A DNA stretch of 64,000 nt, from positions 77,750,994 to 77,814,993 of the forward strand of contig CM042013.1 of assembly GCA_023525715.1 (NCBI GenBank), read 5' to 3'. The translations under genes and the position numbers were made by a program. The stretch is from Cichorium intybus. Lineage: Eukaryota; Streptophyta; Magnoliopsida; Asterales; Asteraceae. A model generated the notes under the pieces. The model ran no database searches and was not told the DNA's origin. It saw only the letters and a program-made list of their open reading frames with translations. Shown here piece after piece: positions 23,077 through 35,390 of the stretch. Each line of letters starts with the position of its first letter. Position 1 is the stretch's first letter.

Positions 23077-26000
23077 GTTTAAGCGAACTAGGTGTCAGTA
23101 CTTGAACCTAGACTTAAACTGTGCAGGAGTTAAGTAGGGTACATACTTAAATATGAAGTTGAAAGTAAGTAGAAGTGGAGGTAAACCCGAAATAGTGGAA
23201 CATGAGTCCTGGTGCTAAAGCTGGAAGCAAATATGTATAGGTGGTTATAATAATATGGGCCCGTACTATCATAATCACAGGATATATATTTGAGTTTGGT
23301 GGAACCACACAGGAATCGTGTGAATCTGTAAGTGATGGGTGTAGAAGGTTTGAGGGGCATAGGTTTGATATACCTATGTAATAAAATCAAGTATGCTTGA
23401 AAATACTAAAGTATAAAAGTAAAGAGTTAAAGTTGAAGTAACAAATATGAAGTATGTAGTGGGGAAAACCCCATATCCTATACGAATCAGTATAAAGTAT
23501 ATGTGTAATAAAGTATAAGAAAGTATGAGTGAAGAGTATTGAAAATAAGATGACAAGTATAAAAAGGTAATGACGTAGAAAAGTTCAAATATGTGGTTGT
23601 GATAACCACCGTATAATGTGAGAAATAATGTAAAGTATATGTAATGAAACATGAGACAGTATGAAAGGAACCAGTAAAAGAGACATGGCCAGAAGGTATA
23701 AATATATTGAAAATCTTAATGGGAGTAATGGAGTATATAGTACAAATATAAAAGAAAGAGTATAACTGAAAATTCCGTTGTCTAACGGAAACGAATTATG
23801 ATTATGGAATAAAAATAAAAGTAATGTCATTACAGTGACCAAAGAAAGAAAGATTGGAAAAGAATGTGAATACAGATATATGAGTGAAATTCATATAAGA
23901 AAGAAGAATGAAAACATTTAATCGCGAAAAGAAAAAGGAAATGAACTGGGTTTGTAATTATAGACAAACCCAAAAGAGGTATAAAAAGAGTACATAGTAA
24001 ATATTGAGAAGTAGTATGATGTGTTGTCCATGGACAACCAAGAGATTAAGGTATGTATATAAAAAGTTGTGATTAAATATGTTAATATAAAACGAAAGCA
24101 AAATACTTAATCAAGTATTAGATAAGGAATCAAGGACATACAATGATGATAATGAAAAGAATATAAAGACAGTTATCAAAGAAATGGTCATTGGAATCAG
24201 ATTTAGTGACCATATAAACCACATATAAGAAGAACTGTGAATGATAAAAGGATAACCGAAAGAATGTGAGAAAAATGACTGAGAGTCATAAATAATATTA
24301 GATAAAGAATAAAAGCGAATATCTAGATAAGTATTAGCCAAAGAGTCAAAGATGAGATAAGAATTAAAATAAAAAGATATGAAGTTACTACTTCTAAATG
24401 GAAGTGACGGGTAAAAGTATTCAAAGATTGTGAATAATGGTTAGTACATGGGTAGTAACTATGAAATACAAAGAAATATATATATGGTGATATGAGATTA
24501 TATATATAAAAGAATGAGTAAGTTTTGGGACTTATACAAGGTATAAAAGTATAAAAGTGATTACGAAATAGGTATTCTAAATAGAATACTATAGAGTAAG
24601 AAGCAAATGAGTAAAATAATATGTTTGGTGTATCGCCTTAAAACATAAAAGAATGAAATATAATGAGAAAATTAATGACCATTGTGTATCATCTAAAGAT
24701 ACATAAGAAGTAAGTCTTATATGAAATATAGAGTGTAAAGAAGTGGAGTTTAAATGAAAGAACAATGTAATGTGTTAGGCATGTAGCCTTAAAACACGTA
24801 GAAAAGATGGTGAAAGATATAATGGAAGAAAATTTTGGCCTAAAGCCTAGACAGTTATAAGTAAAAATATGTGAGATAAAGTTTTTTTTAAAATGTCTAA
24901 AAACAAAAGAAAAGAAGAACACAATATAAAAGTAAGAAGATCGAATGGATGAAAATTTATCAACAAGTGATATTGGTAAATTGAGTATTGAGTTAGATAA
25001 TTGTCATGGAACAAAAATCGATGAAGTACTTAATTAGAACTCCTAAACTAAAAGGGAATCAGGTATATGTGTACGAGTATATTATATAATTAAAAACTTG
25101 TAAATGTATGTTAAAAAGTGGTTTGAGACCATGGTTTGCATCTCAGTGTTAAGTTGGAACCATAATATGACCAAAAGTATATAAAGTTGGTAATTAAATT
25201 CTTGACAGCTTTGACTATCTATAAGAGTCAAACTTAGAAAGTAATCATGAAACCACTTGAAGCGTGTAGAAGGTATATAGAAATTGAGATTGGGATTATA
25301 AAATAATATATGTGATGAAAGAGTCAGATTACCAAGTAGTAATCAAGAGATAAAAGAGAGAAACAAAGTTTAGTTGTAAAAGTCTAAAGTGGGACAAGAG
25401 TTTAAAAAAATTGACATTTGTGATCAAGAAGTTAATAAATATGATTTGTGAAACCCAATTACACCACAAGATGATAATATCATAAAAAGTGTAATAAGAT
25501 GAGAATGGTACTCGGGGTACCTTAGAAGATAAGAAATGTACTCATAGGAGTACTGTAAGAAAGATAAGAATTGAAAAAGACAGAATTGTATTAGTAAGTG
25601 TAATGAGTAAATGAGACTAAAATCTCATAACTAATAAAGAAAGTTGAAAGAAGTATTTAGATTGCTGTTATGTCAAAATGTGGAAATAACATGAGTACAA
25701 GGTGATATAATATATGTATTAATGAAAGTAATACATATATAATGTAAGAGATGAGTAAGAAGTATGTGAAGATGACATTTTATAAAAGACGAATTCAGAA
25801 TGAAAGTAATAAGTATAATGGTGTAATAGTAGCATACATATACGAAATGAAAAGAGATATGTATTGGTAGAAAATAATACATGTGGAAAAAAAATAAAGG
25901 TGTTCAGAGAAGAAAATAAGGAAGTTGACAGAAATAATAGGTCAACTTCAATAGTAAAACTGTACAAATCTATAAGGTCAAACATTGTGTATTATACATA

Positions 26001-26949
26001 GAAAGAAAGCTATTGACGTGTAGTTTCTAAAATGAAAATCGGTATGTTGTTTCGATTTTCTATAGTAAGATATGCATATTTTTATGGAAAGTACACTGTT
26101 TGGACAAATTCTGTCCCAAAACAGAAAAAGGAGAGTGTAAAGTGAAACGAAAGGAAGAGAAATACATTCCTTATGAGGGGTAATAAGTCGAGAATTGTTA
26201 GTAGATATAAAGAATAATAAAGTGAAGTAAAAGATCTAAAGAACATCTATGTAAAGATTTAAAGAATAAAATACATAAGAGATAAGAAGTTGTAAAACTT
26301 CTAGAAAGAAGAAATAGTAATGAATTATCCATGTAATAATGAATAAGAAGAGGAATTAGAAGAAGAGAAGAGTGAAAATAAATGAATAGTAATATAAGTA
26401 AAGAGTGAAAAGAATGAGTAGGTGTTGTAAAACAAATTTGTTCAATTAAAATGTCCACTAAGGGACAAAAAGTTGCAAAAAAATAAATAAATAAATAAAT
26501 AAAAATAAAAATAAAATTTAGTGTGTATATGAATTGTATATAAATACAAACCATGTTTAATTGTATTTGGAGAAAGTTTTACAAGTAAATAATATGATTA
26601 GTATAATCTCATGAAGTTTTGGTAAGGATATGAGAAGAATTACAAAGTATACTGTTATTTTTGGTAAGAGTATGGAAGTATGAAAGTATTTTGTAAAATG
26701 ATTTTTATTAAGAGACTTTGTATATAAATGAAATGAGATAAAAAGAAATGTAACTAGAAAATAGAGTATGAAGTACGAATAAGTAACTAAAGAGTCGAGA
26801 AAACGGTTAAGAGGATCATCAGGGAGATTTTGGTCATTTGGTAACAGTATTATATAAGCTATTATAAGTATTTTGGATAAATGAAAAACTTTTAAGGAAA
26901 TGTTCATATTATGCAAATTTCGAGAAAATTCCTAGGACGGAATCCTCTT
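23077..26949 (+). other. Element B interior: purine-rich, non-coding
   Basis: The first about 250 bp align by eye with A's leader (TTTAAGCGAA, CTTAAACT, ATATAGGTGGTTA, GGGCCCGTA, ATCACAGGATAT). After that the plus strand is strongly A- and G-rich, poor in C, and full of AAGTATAAAAG-like text with stops in every plus frame. Open frames appear only on the minus strand and have no domains; they are what purine-rich DNA gives when read in reverse. No gag, protease, RT or integrase motif was found. Confidence 0.85.
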
Positions 26950-26960
26950 AAGGAGGGGTG
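26950..26960 (+). promoter_or_regulatory. Polypurine tract, element B
   Basis: AAGGAGGGGTG immediately precedes the 3' LTR, after GGACGGAATCCTCTT, which element A also has before its own PPT. Confidence 0.8.
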
Positions 26961-26962
26961 AT

Positions 26963-29900
26963 TGTAAGAACCCAAAAAAAAATGTTGGTAAAAGTATAAA
27001 ATGAAAGTATGAGAAGTTTTGGTAAATTTCAGTTCTTGTGGTAAAAATGAAAATAATCATATTTTCCGTAAGGATGAAATATATAAACTACAATAAAGTT
27101 ATAAGGATGAAGTAAGGATGTTGAAAATGTAAAAAGTGAGAGAAAAGTACAAAAAAATGACCAAAAAGGGTATTTTTGTCATTTTGAAATATTTAACTTA
27201 AGAATGAGATTTTTAAGTGTTAAAATGTCTTAAAGTGCAAAATAAGTTTATAAGTAGAATAAAGTTATAAAAGGTAGAAATTCTTACAATTCAAGCATGT
27301 TATATGCTATTTTGAGAAAAATGGTAAAAAGGGGTAAAAGGGTCATTTGACATGCAAATGACTGAAAAGTTAAGAAAATGTAATGTTGGGGCCAAAATGA
27401 AATAAAATAAACCCATAATGTTATAAAAACGAGTTTTTGTGCCATTTTGGGAAAAATGGAAATTTAGGGACCAAAAATGGAAATTTGCTAGGTATTTAAA
27501 GGAGAAAATATCTCCTTAATGTTCAGAAGATGGAAGTCTCCAGAGAGATCGTGAGAGCATGAGAGTTATCGGGTCTTGAGGATTCTGGAAGATTGAAAGA
27601 AACTAACTTGGAATTGAAGAATTCCAAGCCTTCTAAGGTTAGTAAATTTGTTTTTAGGGTTGTTTAACCCATTTCCCGTGAGTACGTTACTGTAGCTTCG
27701 AAATTTCAGTGGCTAGAGGAGGATTATCCTATGATTCCTAGCCTTAATTTGTGTCTTAGTCATCATATAAACCTAGTGTAACCATTGAATGTGTTAAAAA
27801 TCAAGAAATGAGAATTTGAGCTCAAGAACCCTAACTAACGGGTTTGTAAGAACAAGTTAGTCTTAATGGTTCTTGATAAGTCTAGTATGTCATAATAGAA
27901 GTAATAAATCATTCCTAGTTGATAAATTTGAGTAATTTCAGATTTTGGGTAAAAATGTCAAAAATGGAAATTTTTGGAAGAAACTTGGAACCCATGATTT
28001 CCATAGTTTAAAAACAAGTAAAAGTAGTTGGTTTATGTTTCTAATCACATCTTGGTCATTATCCAACATATGGATAACTTAAAAACAAGTTTGGTGATTT
28101 CATATGCAATTGAGCCCTAGAAATTTGAGTTTAAGATCAAAATGTTAATTTGACATAAAGAGTTGGTTAGAATGAGTCATAAATGATGTTTAAGTATGAA
28201 GAAACCATTAGAGGTGGTTTCCTAAAAGTTTCAATTAATAAAATGAAAGTTTGAACAAAAACTGAAATTTGTCGGATGGAATGGAATTGGTGATTCCATG
28301 AATGAAACCCATAGAAATGGTTAATGGAAATCATGAATTGGTAATTAAAGAAAGTATGTTTTGGGTTATAAAAACCTTAAATTAAATCATCAATTTGTTA
28401 TATAAGTATATGGAAAGAAAATGAACAAAACTAGACTTAAAATTTTGAGTTGATGTGCATATGATCTTCCTTAGAGCTCTTGTGACATCCTATGGTCTTA
28501 ATCATTAAGTCATGGACTAAATAAGACCTAATAGAAGTGAAAACATGTTCTTAACATAATAAAGGGTCAATAGAACCTATGGTCAAAATTTGGTGAAGTT
28601 TGGAGTTAAAACGAGCCCGATATATGACTTTTAGTGCAAAATTCGAAGTTTGAAGGGTCTGGGAGAGTTACACGACCGTGTAACTATTATGGGTAAAGTT
28701 ACACGGCCGTGTAACCCTCTGATGAGGGGTAAAGAGCCTATTTTGCCCCTATCCTTGTAGCCTTGGTCTCCAATTGATCCCATAAGTGTTATAGAGCATG
28801 AAAACATGAAAAATGAGTCTAAATTGTGTAAGTGACTTTCCAAGGGTATAATAGTCAATAAAATGTCATTTAAAAGATAATAAGAATAAGTAAAAACGTG
28901 TGTTAAGGGATGAATATCACAAAAATATTGTGATATGAGCCTAGGGGAACATAACAAAGTAGTCCTTACATGTTGTTAAAGTATAACATGTTATTAATAA
29001 AGTGTGAATAAACTTCTTATGTACTTAAGAAGTAAAAAGGCAATGAATAGGAGAGACGAGGACGGGGATAGTTCTAGTTAGACTTCTCTAACTAGTCGAG
29101 GTGAGTTTTATGAGGAATTTTCTAGTACATAGCAAAATGGTATTTTCAGAAAAGAGATTTCCAAATATTTTTAAGATACTAAAGTTTGGAAACAGTTTTG
29201 AAAGTAGCTCTAAGCGCTAAGTGTTTAAAAGAGATTTTAAAGAAGTTCAGTTTTTAAAGAAGTATAGTTTGTGAAGTTTTTGAAAGAAGCTCCATATGTG
29301 AGCTAAAGCTATTAAAGTTAGTTTAAAAGTATTTTTGATTAAGAGTTAAGAAGTTCATGAGTTTGAGTCTTTTATAAATTGTGTCCCATTTTGACCAGTT
29401 TGAGATGAAATGAAGAAAGTAAAAGATAAGAATCAAAGAAAAGAAAGTAGTAAGAGTTAGTTGTCCGGACTAGGATCACCCACATAATCAGGAGATCAGA
29501 AGACACTACTGGGATGGTACCTCCCGTCGCGAAGTAGTTGTCTAGCTTAGCATACCCTTATGCTTGAATCTGTTTCAAGTCACAAAGGGGAGTCAGAAAC
29601 AGCATAACGTAGCGGGAGGATCTGTTCTGTCCTGCGAGGGGAGCTAGTAGAATGAATTAAAATAAATTAATTCATGAGTTTCAGTTGGTCATCAGAAAAT
29701 GAGAAAGAAAGCAGTTTTGAGAAAGAAAGTGTTTTTAGAGTTTGAAAGTCAAGAAGAAATAAAATTTTGAGATTTATTTCATAAATCAGTTTTAAGCAGC
29801 TTACTTGTATTATTTCAAGTTTTGAACAGAAAAGTTTTGGATCTAAACCCATATTACTCACGAGGCTTTATGTCTCACGTTTATTGTTTTTAAATGCTAT

Positions 29901-30108
29901 GTACTTAGGTGAAAGGAGCAGAAGTTGAAGTTGGGACCAGTGTATATACAGTAAGTTTAAATTATGGTTTTCTGTATTGTGTCTGTAATACCCCTTCAGA
30001 ATAAAGTTTCTAAAAAAAAAATTAAGTGACTTTTTCTTAGTCACGAGTTGTAGAATATTTATTTAATGTAAACTGTGTTAAAATATGGTTTGAGAAAGGG
30101 GTGTTACA
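26963..30108 (+). repeat. Element B 3' LTR
   Basis: This 3146-bp LTR begins TGTAAGAACCC and ends GGTGTTACA. It lacks the solo LTR C and so preserves the pre-insertion sequence. Differences from the 5' LTR are scattered single bases and a few short indels. Confidence 0.95.
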
Positions 30109-31280
30109 CTAAATGTGCAACCTGTGCACAGGTGAAAGCGGAACACCAAGCCCCATATGGAAATACTCAACCACTGCAAATTCCAGCAGGGAAATGGGAA
30201 GACATAACCATGGATTTCATAGTTGGGTTGCCAAGAACTAGAAGAGGTCATAACAGTATATGGGTCATTGTTGACCGCTTGACCAAGAGTGCAATGTTTT
30301 TGGCAATTAATGAAAATACGCAACTGGAAACATTGGCGCAGATATACAAGGATGAAGTTATAAGACTTCATGGAGCTCCCTTGTCTATTATGTCTGACAG
30401 AGACCCACGATTTACCTCAAAATTGTGGGAAGCACTACAAGAACGAATGGGGACAAAAATTAAGATGAGCACAGCCTATCATCCCCAGACAGACGGGCAA
30501 AGTGAACGAACCATTCAGACCGTAGAAGATATGCTACGATCGTGTGCTTTAGATTTTGGTGGGAATTGGGACGAACACTTGCCATTGGTAGAGTTTTCTT
30601 ATAACAACAGTTATCATTCCAGTATCGGGATGCCACCATTCGAAGCTCTATATGGCAGGAAGTGTAGAACCCCTTTGTGTTGGTTGGAAGCAGGGGAGAC
30701 TAAAATAACTGGGCCAGAAATTGTAAGGATAACAAACGAAAAGATCAAAATAATTCAAGCTAATATGAAAGCTGCTCAAGATAGGCAGAAGAGTTATGCA
30801 GACTTGAAGAAGAGACCTTACGATTTAAAGGAAGGTGATCTGGTGATGCTCAAAGTATCACCGTGGAAAGGTGTGGTAAGATTTGGAAAGAAGGGTAAAC
30901 TGAGCCTAAGATACATTGGACCTTTCAAGATCTTAAAGAGAATTGGCGAACAAGCTTTCAAGCTAGAGTTACCACGTGAACTGAGTGGTATACATGATAC
31001 GTTCCATGTGTGTTATTTGAAAAAGTACTTTGGAAAGAGTGAACTTGTTATCCCATTGGAAGACTTAAAAGTAGCGGCCCCGAATAAGCTCATAGAAGAA
31101 CCAGAAGCAATGTTGGAAGTGAGAACCAAAAAGTTGCGAAATAAAGAAATTGACTTAGTTTTGGTCAAGTGGAAGCACTCGTCAGGTTCAGACCTAACCT
31201 GGGAAACTTTAGAAGACATGAAGAAAAGATACCCGAATTTCACGAATTACGAAGAGATTCCGAGGACGGAATCCTCTTAA
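30109..31280 (+). pseudogene. Element A integrase core and C-terminal tail
   Basis: The chain resumes after B with the second half of the zinc finger (KCATCAQVKAEHQ). The DDE core has Asp in ITMDFIVGLP, Asp in MSDRDPRFTS and Glu in GQSERTIQ. GPFKILKRIGEQAFKLELP is the usual post-core segment of gypsy integrase. The tail VLVKWKHSSGSDLTWE, followed by MKKRYPNF, resembles the degenerate chromodomain of Tekay/Del elements, which is thought to steer insertion toward chromatin marks. The frame is open to the stop at 31278-31280. It is separated from its N-terminus by 11.8 kb, so it is not usable. Confidence 0.95.
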
Positions 31281-31290
31281 GGGGGAGAGG
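31279..31290 (+). promoter_or_regulatory. Polypurine tract, element A
   Basis: AAGGGGGAGAGG ends one base before the 3' LTR. It overlaps the integrase stop codon. It primes plus-strand DNA synthesis in LTR elements. Confidence 0.88.
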
Positions 31291-31291
31291 T

Positions 31292-33492
31292 TGTAAGAAC
31301 CTGTAAAAAATTGTAATAAAATGTTAAATAATTATGTGTAATAGTAAAACTATGAAAGAAAAGGGAAAATTGGTCTTTTGCCATATTTTGAACTTTAATG
31401 TAAAATATTTTTGTAATTATGGGTATTAATGTAAGAAATTAAAGTATGGTGTAATAAAATTAAAGTATGGTGCCTAATTGGGAGAAAAGGAACTAGAGGG
31501 TTAAAATTAAAAATTGGGAACTATAAATAGTGGGCAAAATCTCCCACTTCCCAGAAGCTTGCAGAAGTATCAGGAGAGAGCGAGAGTGAGCGAGAGGCTG
31601 GGCAGAGTTTGAAGGTTCACGAGATTAGAAGTCAAATTCTGAAGTTTGAAGAAGAATTCTTCAATAGAAAGGTTAGTAACCAAGCTTTCAAACCTAATTT
31701 CTTGTGTGTTCATCCCGGGGACAAACTGAAATCTGAATTCATAGCCATGGTTCAGGTTGTTCCTATGATTTCCTCCATCTAAACAAGTTTAAACAACTAA
31801 GTAAACACACAAATTTCAAGGGTGTTGAGGAATTGTCAAATTGGGGGTTTTGAGCTTAAGATCCCTACCCACGGGTTCATGAGATTTAAAACTGATTCCA
31901 GTGTTTTCATTAAGTCTTATGAATCACTTAGGATGTATTGAGACATCCCCAAGTGATTAATTTCGAAAATTGATGTTTTTGGGTGAAAAATACTAAAAAT
32001 GGGATTCTATGGAATTGAAGTAGGAATTAGTTGCTTCTATGGGTTAAAACCTGATGTAAACTGAAGGTTTTAGTCATAGAATGATATAAATTGGTTAGGA
32101 TAAGTATTAAGGACTTAATGGACCAAAACAGGGGACTGCAGCACAAAAATCGGGCAAAAACCCGTATCTGCAGCACAGACACGTGTCGTGCTCTTTTTGC
32201 CTAGTAAGAGCACGGGTCGTGCTCCACTATTCAAGCCAGAAATAGCATCCTACATTAAGCACGAGTCGTGCTTCCTTATGAAGGAGTTATGCACGAGTCG
32301 TGCATATCCTCTGAGGTCAAAAACGTCTGAAATTTTGTGGAAAATGGTGCTAGGCATGCCCGTTTGGCCTATAATTCATACCATAAGCCTAAAATGGTGT
32401 GAAAACATGAGAAAAATTATTAAACCTGGAATACGACCTCCCGAGAGTACTGTAGCAAAATACACGTATTTCGGGAAAATCTATAAATTAAAGAAAGCTA
32501 TTATAATGAGAGTTGTAGTCTAATATAACCTGTAATTGCATAGTATAGCACCCTGGTACTGTAAAGTTGATTATTATATATATATATATATATATATGAA
32601 TTGAATATAAATGTATAATTTGTATATAATAGGTGGTGGTTCAAACAAGATTGTTCAAGATAAAAAGAAAGGAGTCCAAGAAGATAACTAACTCCTAGGT
32701 GACCGAGGTGAGTGTTATGTGGATTTTTCCGAGTACATAGCAAAATGAATTTTATACAAAATGATTTGTGAGTCAAAATGATTTTATGGAAATTGAAATG
32801 GTTTAATGAAAATGAAAATGATTTAATGGATCTGGAAATGGTTTTGTGAAATTGGAAATGATTCCTATGGAATAGTGAGTATAATGTATACAAAAGATAA
32901 ATGAGGAATATAAGAAAGTAATAAAGTGATTGAGCCCTGATGATGAGTTGCTTAGTATCCGGATAAAGACCACGGCCTGCTGCGGTAGGGGTGGCAAAAA
33001 GACACTACTGGGATGGTACCTCCCGTCGCGAAGTAGTTGTCTTACCTTGATAGATGAATCCGTTTCAAGCTATTGGGGAAGTAGTTATACGGGTGCGTCT
33101 CGTATAAAACCTACGGGTGCGCTCGTAGGAATTTACCAACACATAATAAGGAATACCTATGGGTGCGCTCATAGGAAAAGAAATATTGGAAATTTAAAGA
33201 ATAATGTATTATTGAAAGAAAACTGTTTTGGGTCTAAACCCATAATACTCACGAGACGTTATGTCTCACGTATTTTTTTAAAATGCTATGTACTCAGGTA
33301 AGCAGGAAGGGCATTAACAGAGTCGAGGGCGGGACCGTAGTCACTGTTGTACAAAATGTAAATTAGACAGGTTTGAACTATGGTTTGTGATGCAAATTTG
33401 TGATACCCCGTTGTATAATTAAACGTTTTGTATAATAAAATAATTGTGGAACAAGTTTGTAAAAAAAATGTTATAAAAGTTGGGGTGTTACA
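31292..33492 (+). repeat. Element A 3' LTR
   Basis: This LTR is 2201 bp, TGTAAGAACC...GGTGTTACA. It is slightly longer than the 5' copy because of a (TA)n expansion near 32576-32596. It ends at the ACACT duplication that rejoins the copia. Confidence 0.95.
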
Positions 33493-33497
33493 ACACT

Positions 33498-35252
33498 CCT
33501 GATCACACGCCTGATCCCGTGCCTCCTACTACTTCTCCGCTTCCCACCGAGGACCCCACCCCCACTGCGTCGGGTAATACCTCGGCTCCCACTGTTGCTT
33601 CCGTACCATCTGCTACCTCTGGTCACCTCATGACCACTCGCTCTCGGACAGGTTCTTTGAAAACTCGTCAGATCCTTAATCTCTCCGCTGTTTCTAATAT
33701 CTCTCCGATCCCTCACTCCACTGCTCAGGCCATGAGTGACCCTAATTGGAAATCTGCTATGGATGATGAGATTGCTCTCAATTCCAATCACACTTGGGAT
33801 CTCGTTCCTCGCCCACCTCACGCCAACATTGTTGGTTGTCGGTGGCTATATCGCCACAAGTTTGATTCTCACGGTCACCTTGACAGATATAAAGGTCGCC
33901 TCGTGGCACAAGGGTTCTCTCAACAACCCGGCTTAGATTTCGATGATACTTTTAGCCCTGTTGTCAAACCCGCCACTATTCGCACGGTCCTTAGCATAGC
34001 CATCTCTTGGCACTGGCCCATTCATCAACTTGATGTCAAAAATGCTTTCCTTCACGGCGATCTTACTGAGGAGGTTTACATGAAACAACCTCCTGGCTAC
34101 ATTAATCCTCATCATCCGGATCATGTTTGTCGTCTCCGCAAAGCTCTGTACGGTTTGAAACAAGCTCCCCGTGCCTGGTATCAGCGCTTTGCTGCTTATA
34201 TCTGCTCTCTTGGTTTCAAGAGCAGTCGCTCTGACAGCTCGCTATTCACCTTCCATCGTGGTAATGAGACTATATACCTTCTCCTATACGTGGATGATAT
34301 CATCCTCACTGCTTCCGGTTCATCTTTGGTTACTCGTGTCATCACTAGACTTTCTACTGAGTTCGCCATGACGGACCTAGGACATCTCTCCTTCTTTCTC
34401 GGCATCTCTGCTACTCGTTCTACTCAGGGACTCTTTCTCTCTCAGACTGCCTTCACTAAAGAAATACTCTCCCGTGCAGATATGGTCTCCTGCAACCCTT
34501 TTAGCACACCGACAGACACCAAACCTAAGCTTTCTACCTCTGGCAAGCCGGTCTCTGACCCGACTCTTTACAGGAGTCTTGCTGGGACTCTCCAGTATCT
34601 GACATTCACTCGTCCAGATATCGCTTATGCTGTTCAGCAGGTTTGCCTGTTCATGCACGACCCTAGAGAACCCCACTTTCTTGCTCTAAAACGCATTCTG
34701 CGTTACCTTCAGGGAACTCTCCACCACGGTCTTTACATACGTTCGTCGTCTGTCGATCGTTTGGTCTCTTATTCTGATGCTGATTGGGCTGGTTGCCCAA
34801 ACACTCGTCGCTCCACTTCCGGGTTCTGTGTCTATCTTGGTGATAACCTTGTCTCTTGGTCGTCAAAACGTCAACATGTCGTCTCTCGGTCCAGTGCCGA
34901 GGCCGAGTATAGGGGCGTGGCAAATGTTGTCGCTGAAGCTGCTTGGCTTCGTAATCTCCTACTTGAGCTTTCGTGCCCGTTAACTCGCACCACTGTTGTG
35001 TTTTGTGACGATGTGAGTGCCATGTATTTGGCATCAAACCCGGTTCAGCACCAAAGAACCAAACATGTGGAAATAGATTTACATTTTGTTAGGGAACGCG
35101 TTGCCATTGGTCAGGTACGTGTGATGCATGTTCCATCTGCTCACCAGTTCGCTGATATATTTACGAAAGGCCTTCCTACACACTTGTTTACAGATTTTCA
35201 AGACAGTTTGAGTGTTCGTCAACATCCCGCTCAAACTGAGGGGGAGTGTTAA
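33498..35252 (+). pseudogene. Copia reverse transcriptase and RNase H fragment
   Basis: The frame is open throughout. A Pro/Thr/Ser-rich linker leads into RT: WKSAMDDEIALNSNHTW, then KGRLVAQGFSQ, LDVKNAFLHGDLTEEVYM, LYGLKQAPRAWY, and the catalytic LLYVDDIILTAS. RNase H has YSDADWAGCPNTRRSTSG and SRSSAEAEYRGVA, with QHQRTKHVEIDLHFVRE and FADIFTKGLP at the end. This is the 3' portion of the copia Pol whose protease and integrase lie at 11023-12472. It begins right after the target duplication of element A. The stop lies six bases into the 3' LTR. All RT and RNase H catalytic motifs look intact. Confidence 0.95.
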
Positions 35253-35390
35253 TTATTATTGTTTATGTTTAGTGTAGGTTATACCTTTTACGTATACTAT
35301 AGGGCCCTTTCTGTAAATGTATTGTATGTGTATTATTTATATTCATGGAATGCATCGTTAACCCTAATGGGAAAATTACACCAATCAACA
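35247..35390 (+). repeat. Copia 3' LTR (short)
   Basis: A purine tract (GAGGGGGAG) ends at 35246, followed by TGTTAATTATT. The best-matching end is CAATCAACA at 35390, giving a 144-bp LTR with TGTT...AACA termini. Duplication copy 2 begins directly after it. Without a 5' LTR the boundary cannot be confirmed. Confidence 0.65.

Larger units (their letters stand above)
18307..30108 (+). mobile_element. Non-coding gypsy-derived element B (LARD-like)
   Basis: Termini TGTAAGAACCC...GGTGTTACA are flanked by the 5-bp duplication CTAAA (18302-18306 and 30109-30113). It inserted immediately before the first Cys codon of the CATC part of A's integrase zinc finger. LTRs are long (3.1 kb without the inserted solo LTR). 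The 3.9-kb interior has no gag or pol. PBS, the first about 250 bp of leader and the PPT resemble element A, so B is probably mobilised by A-type proteins. LTRs are nearly identical by eye. Confidence 0.93.
12473..33492 (+). mobile_element. Ty3/gypsy (chromovirus) element A, hosting B
   Basis: LTRs begin TGTAAGAACC and end GGTGTTACA. The 5-bp duplication ACACT flanks it (12468-12472 and 33493-33497). It inserted into copia integrase/RT linker DNA. The gypsy order gag, PR, RT, RNase H, IN is present. The C-terminal segment VLVKWKHSSGSDLTWE resembles the short chromodomain-like tail of Tekay/Del chromoviruses. About 11.8 kb of its 21.0 kb is element B. LTRs are nearly identical by eye, so insertion is recent. 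Coding defects (see parts) make it non-autonomous. Confidence 0.95.

Noticed and set aside
23130..26916. Many minus-strand open frames of 60-120 codons in element B interior
   Set aside because: They are low-complexity (Leu/Ile/Phe/Tyr/Ser-rich), lack domains, and are expected when purine-rich DNA is read in reverse.
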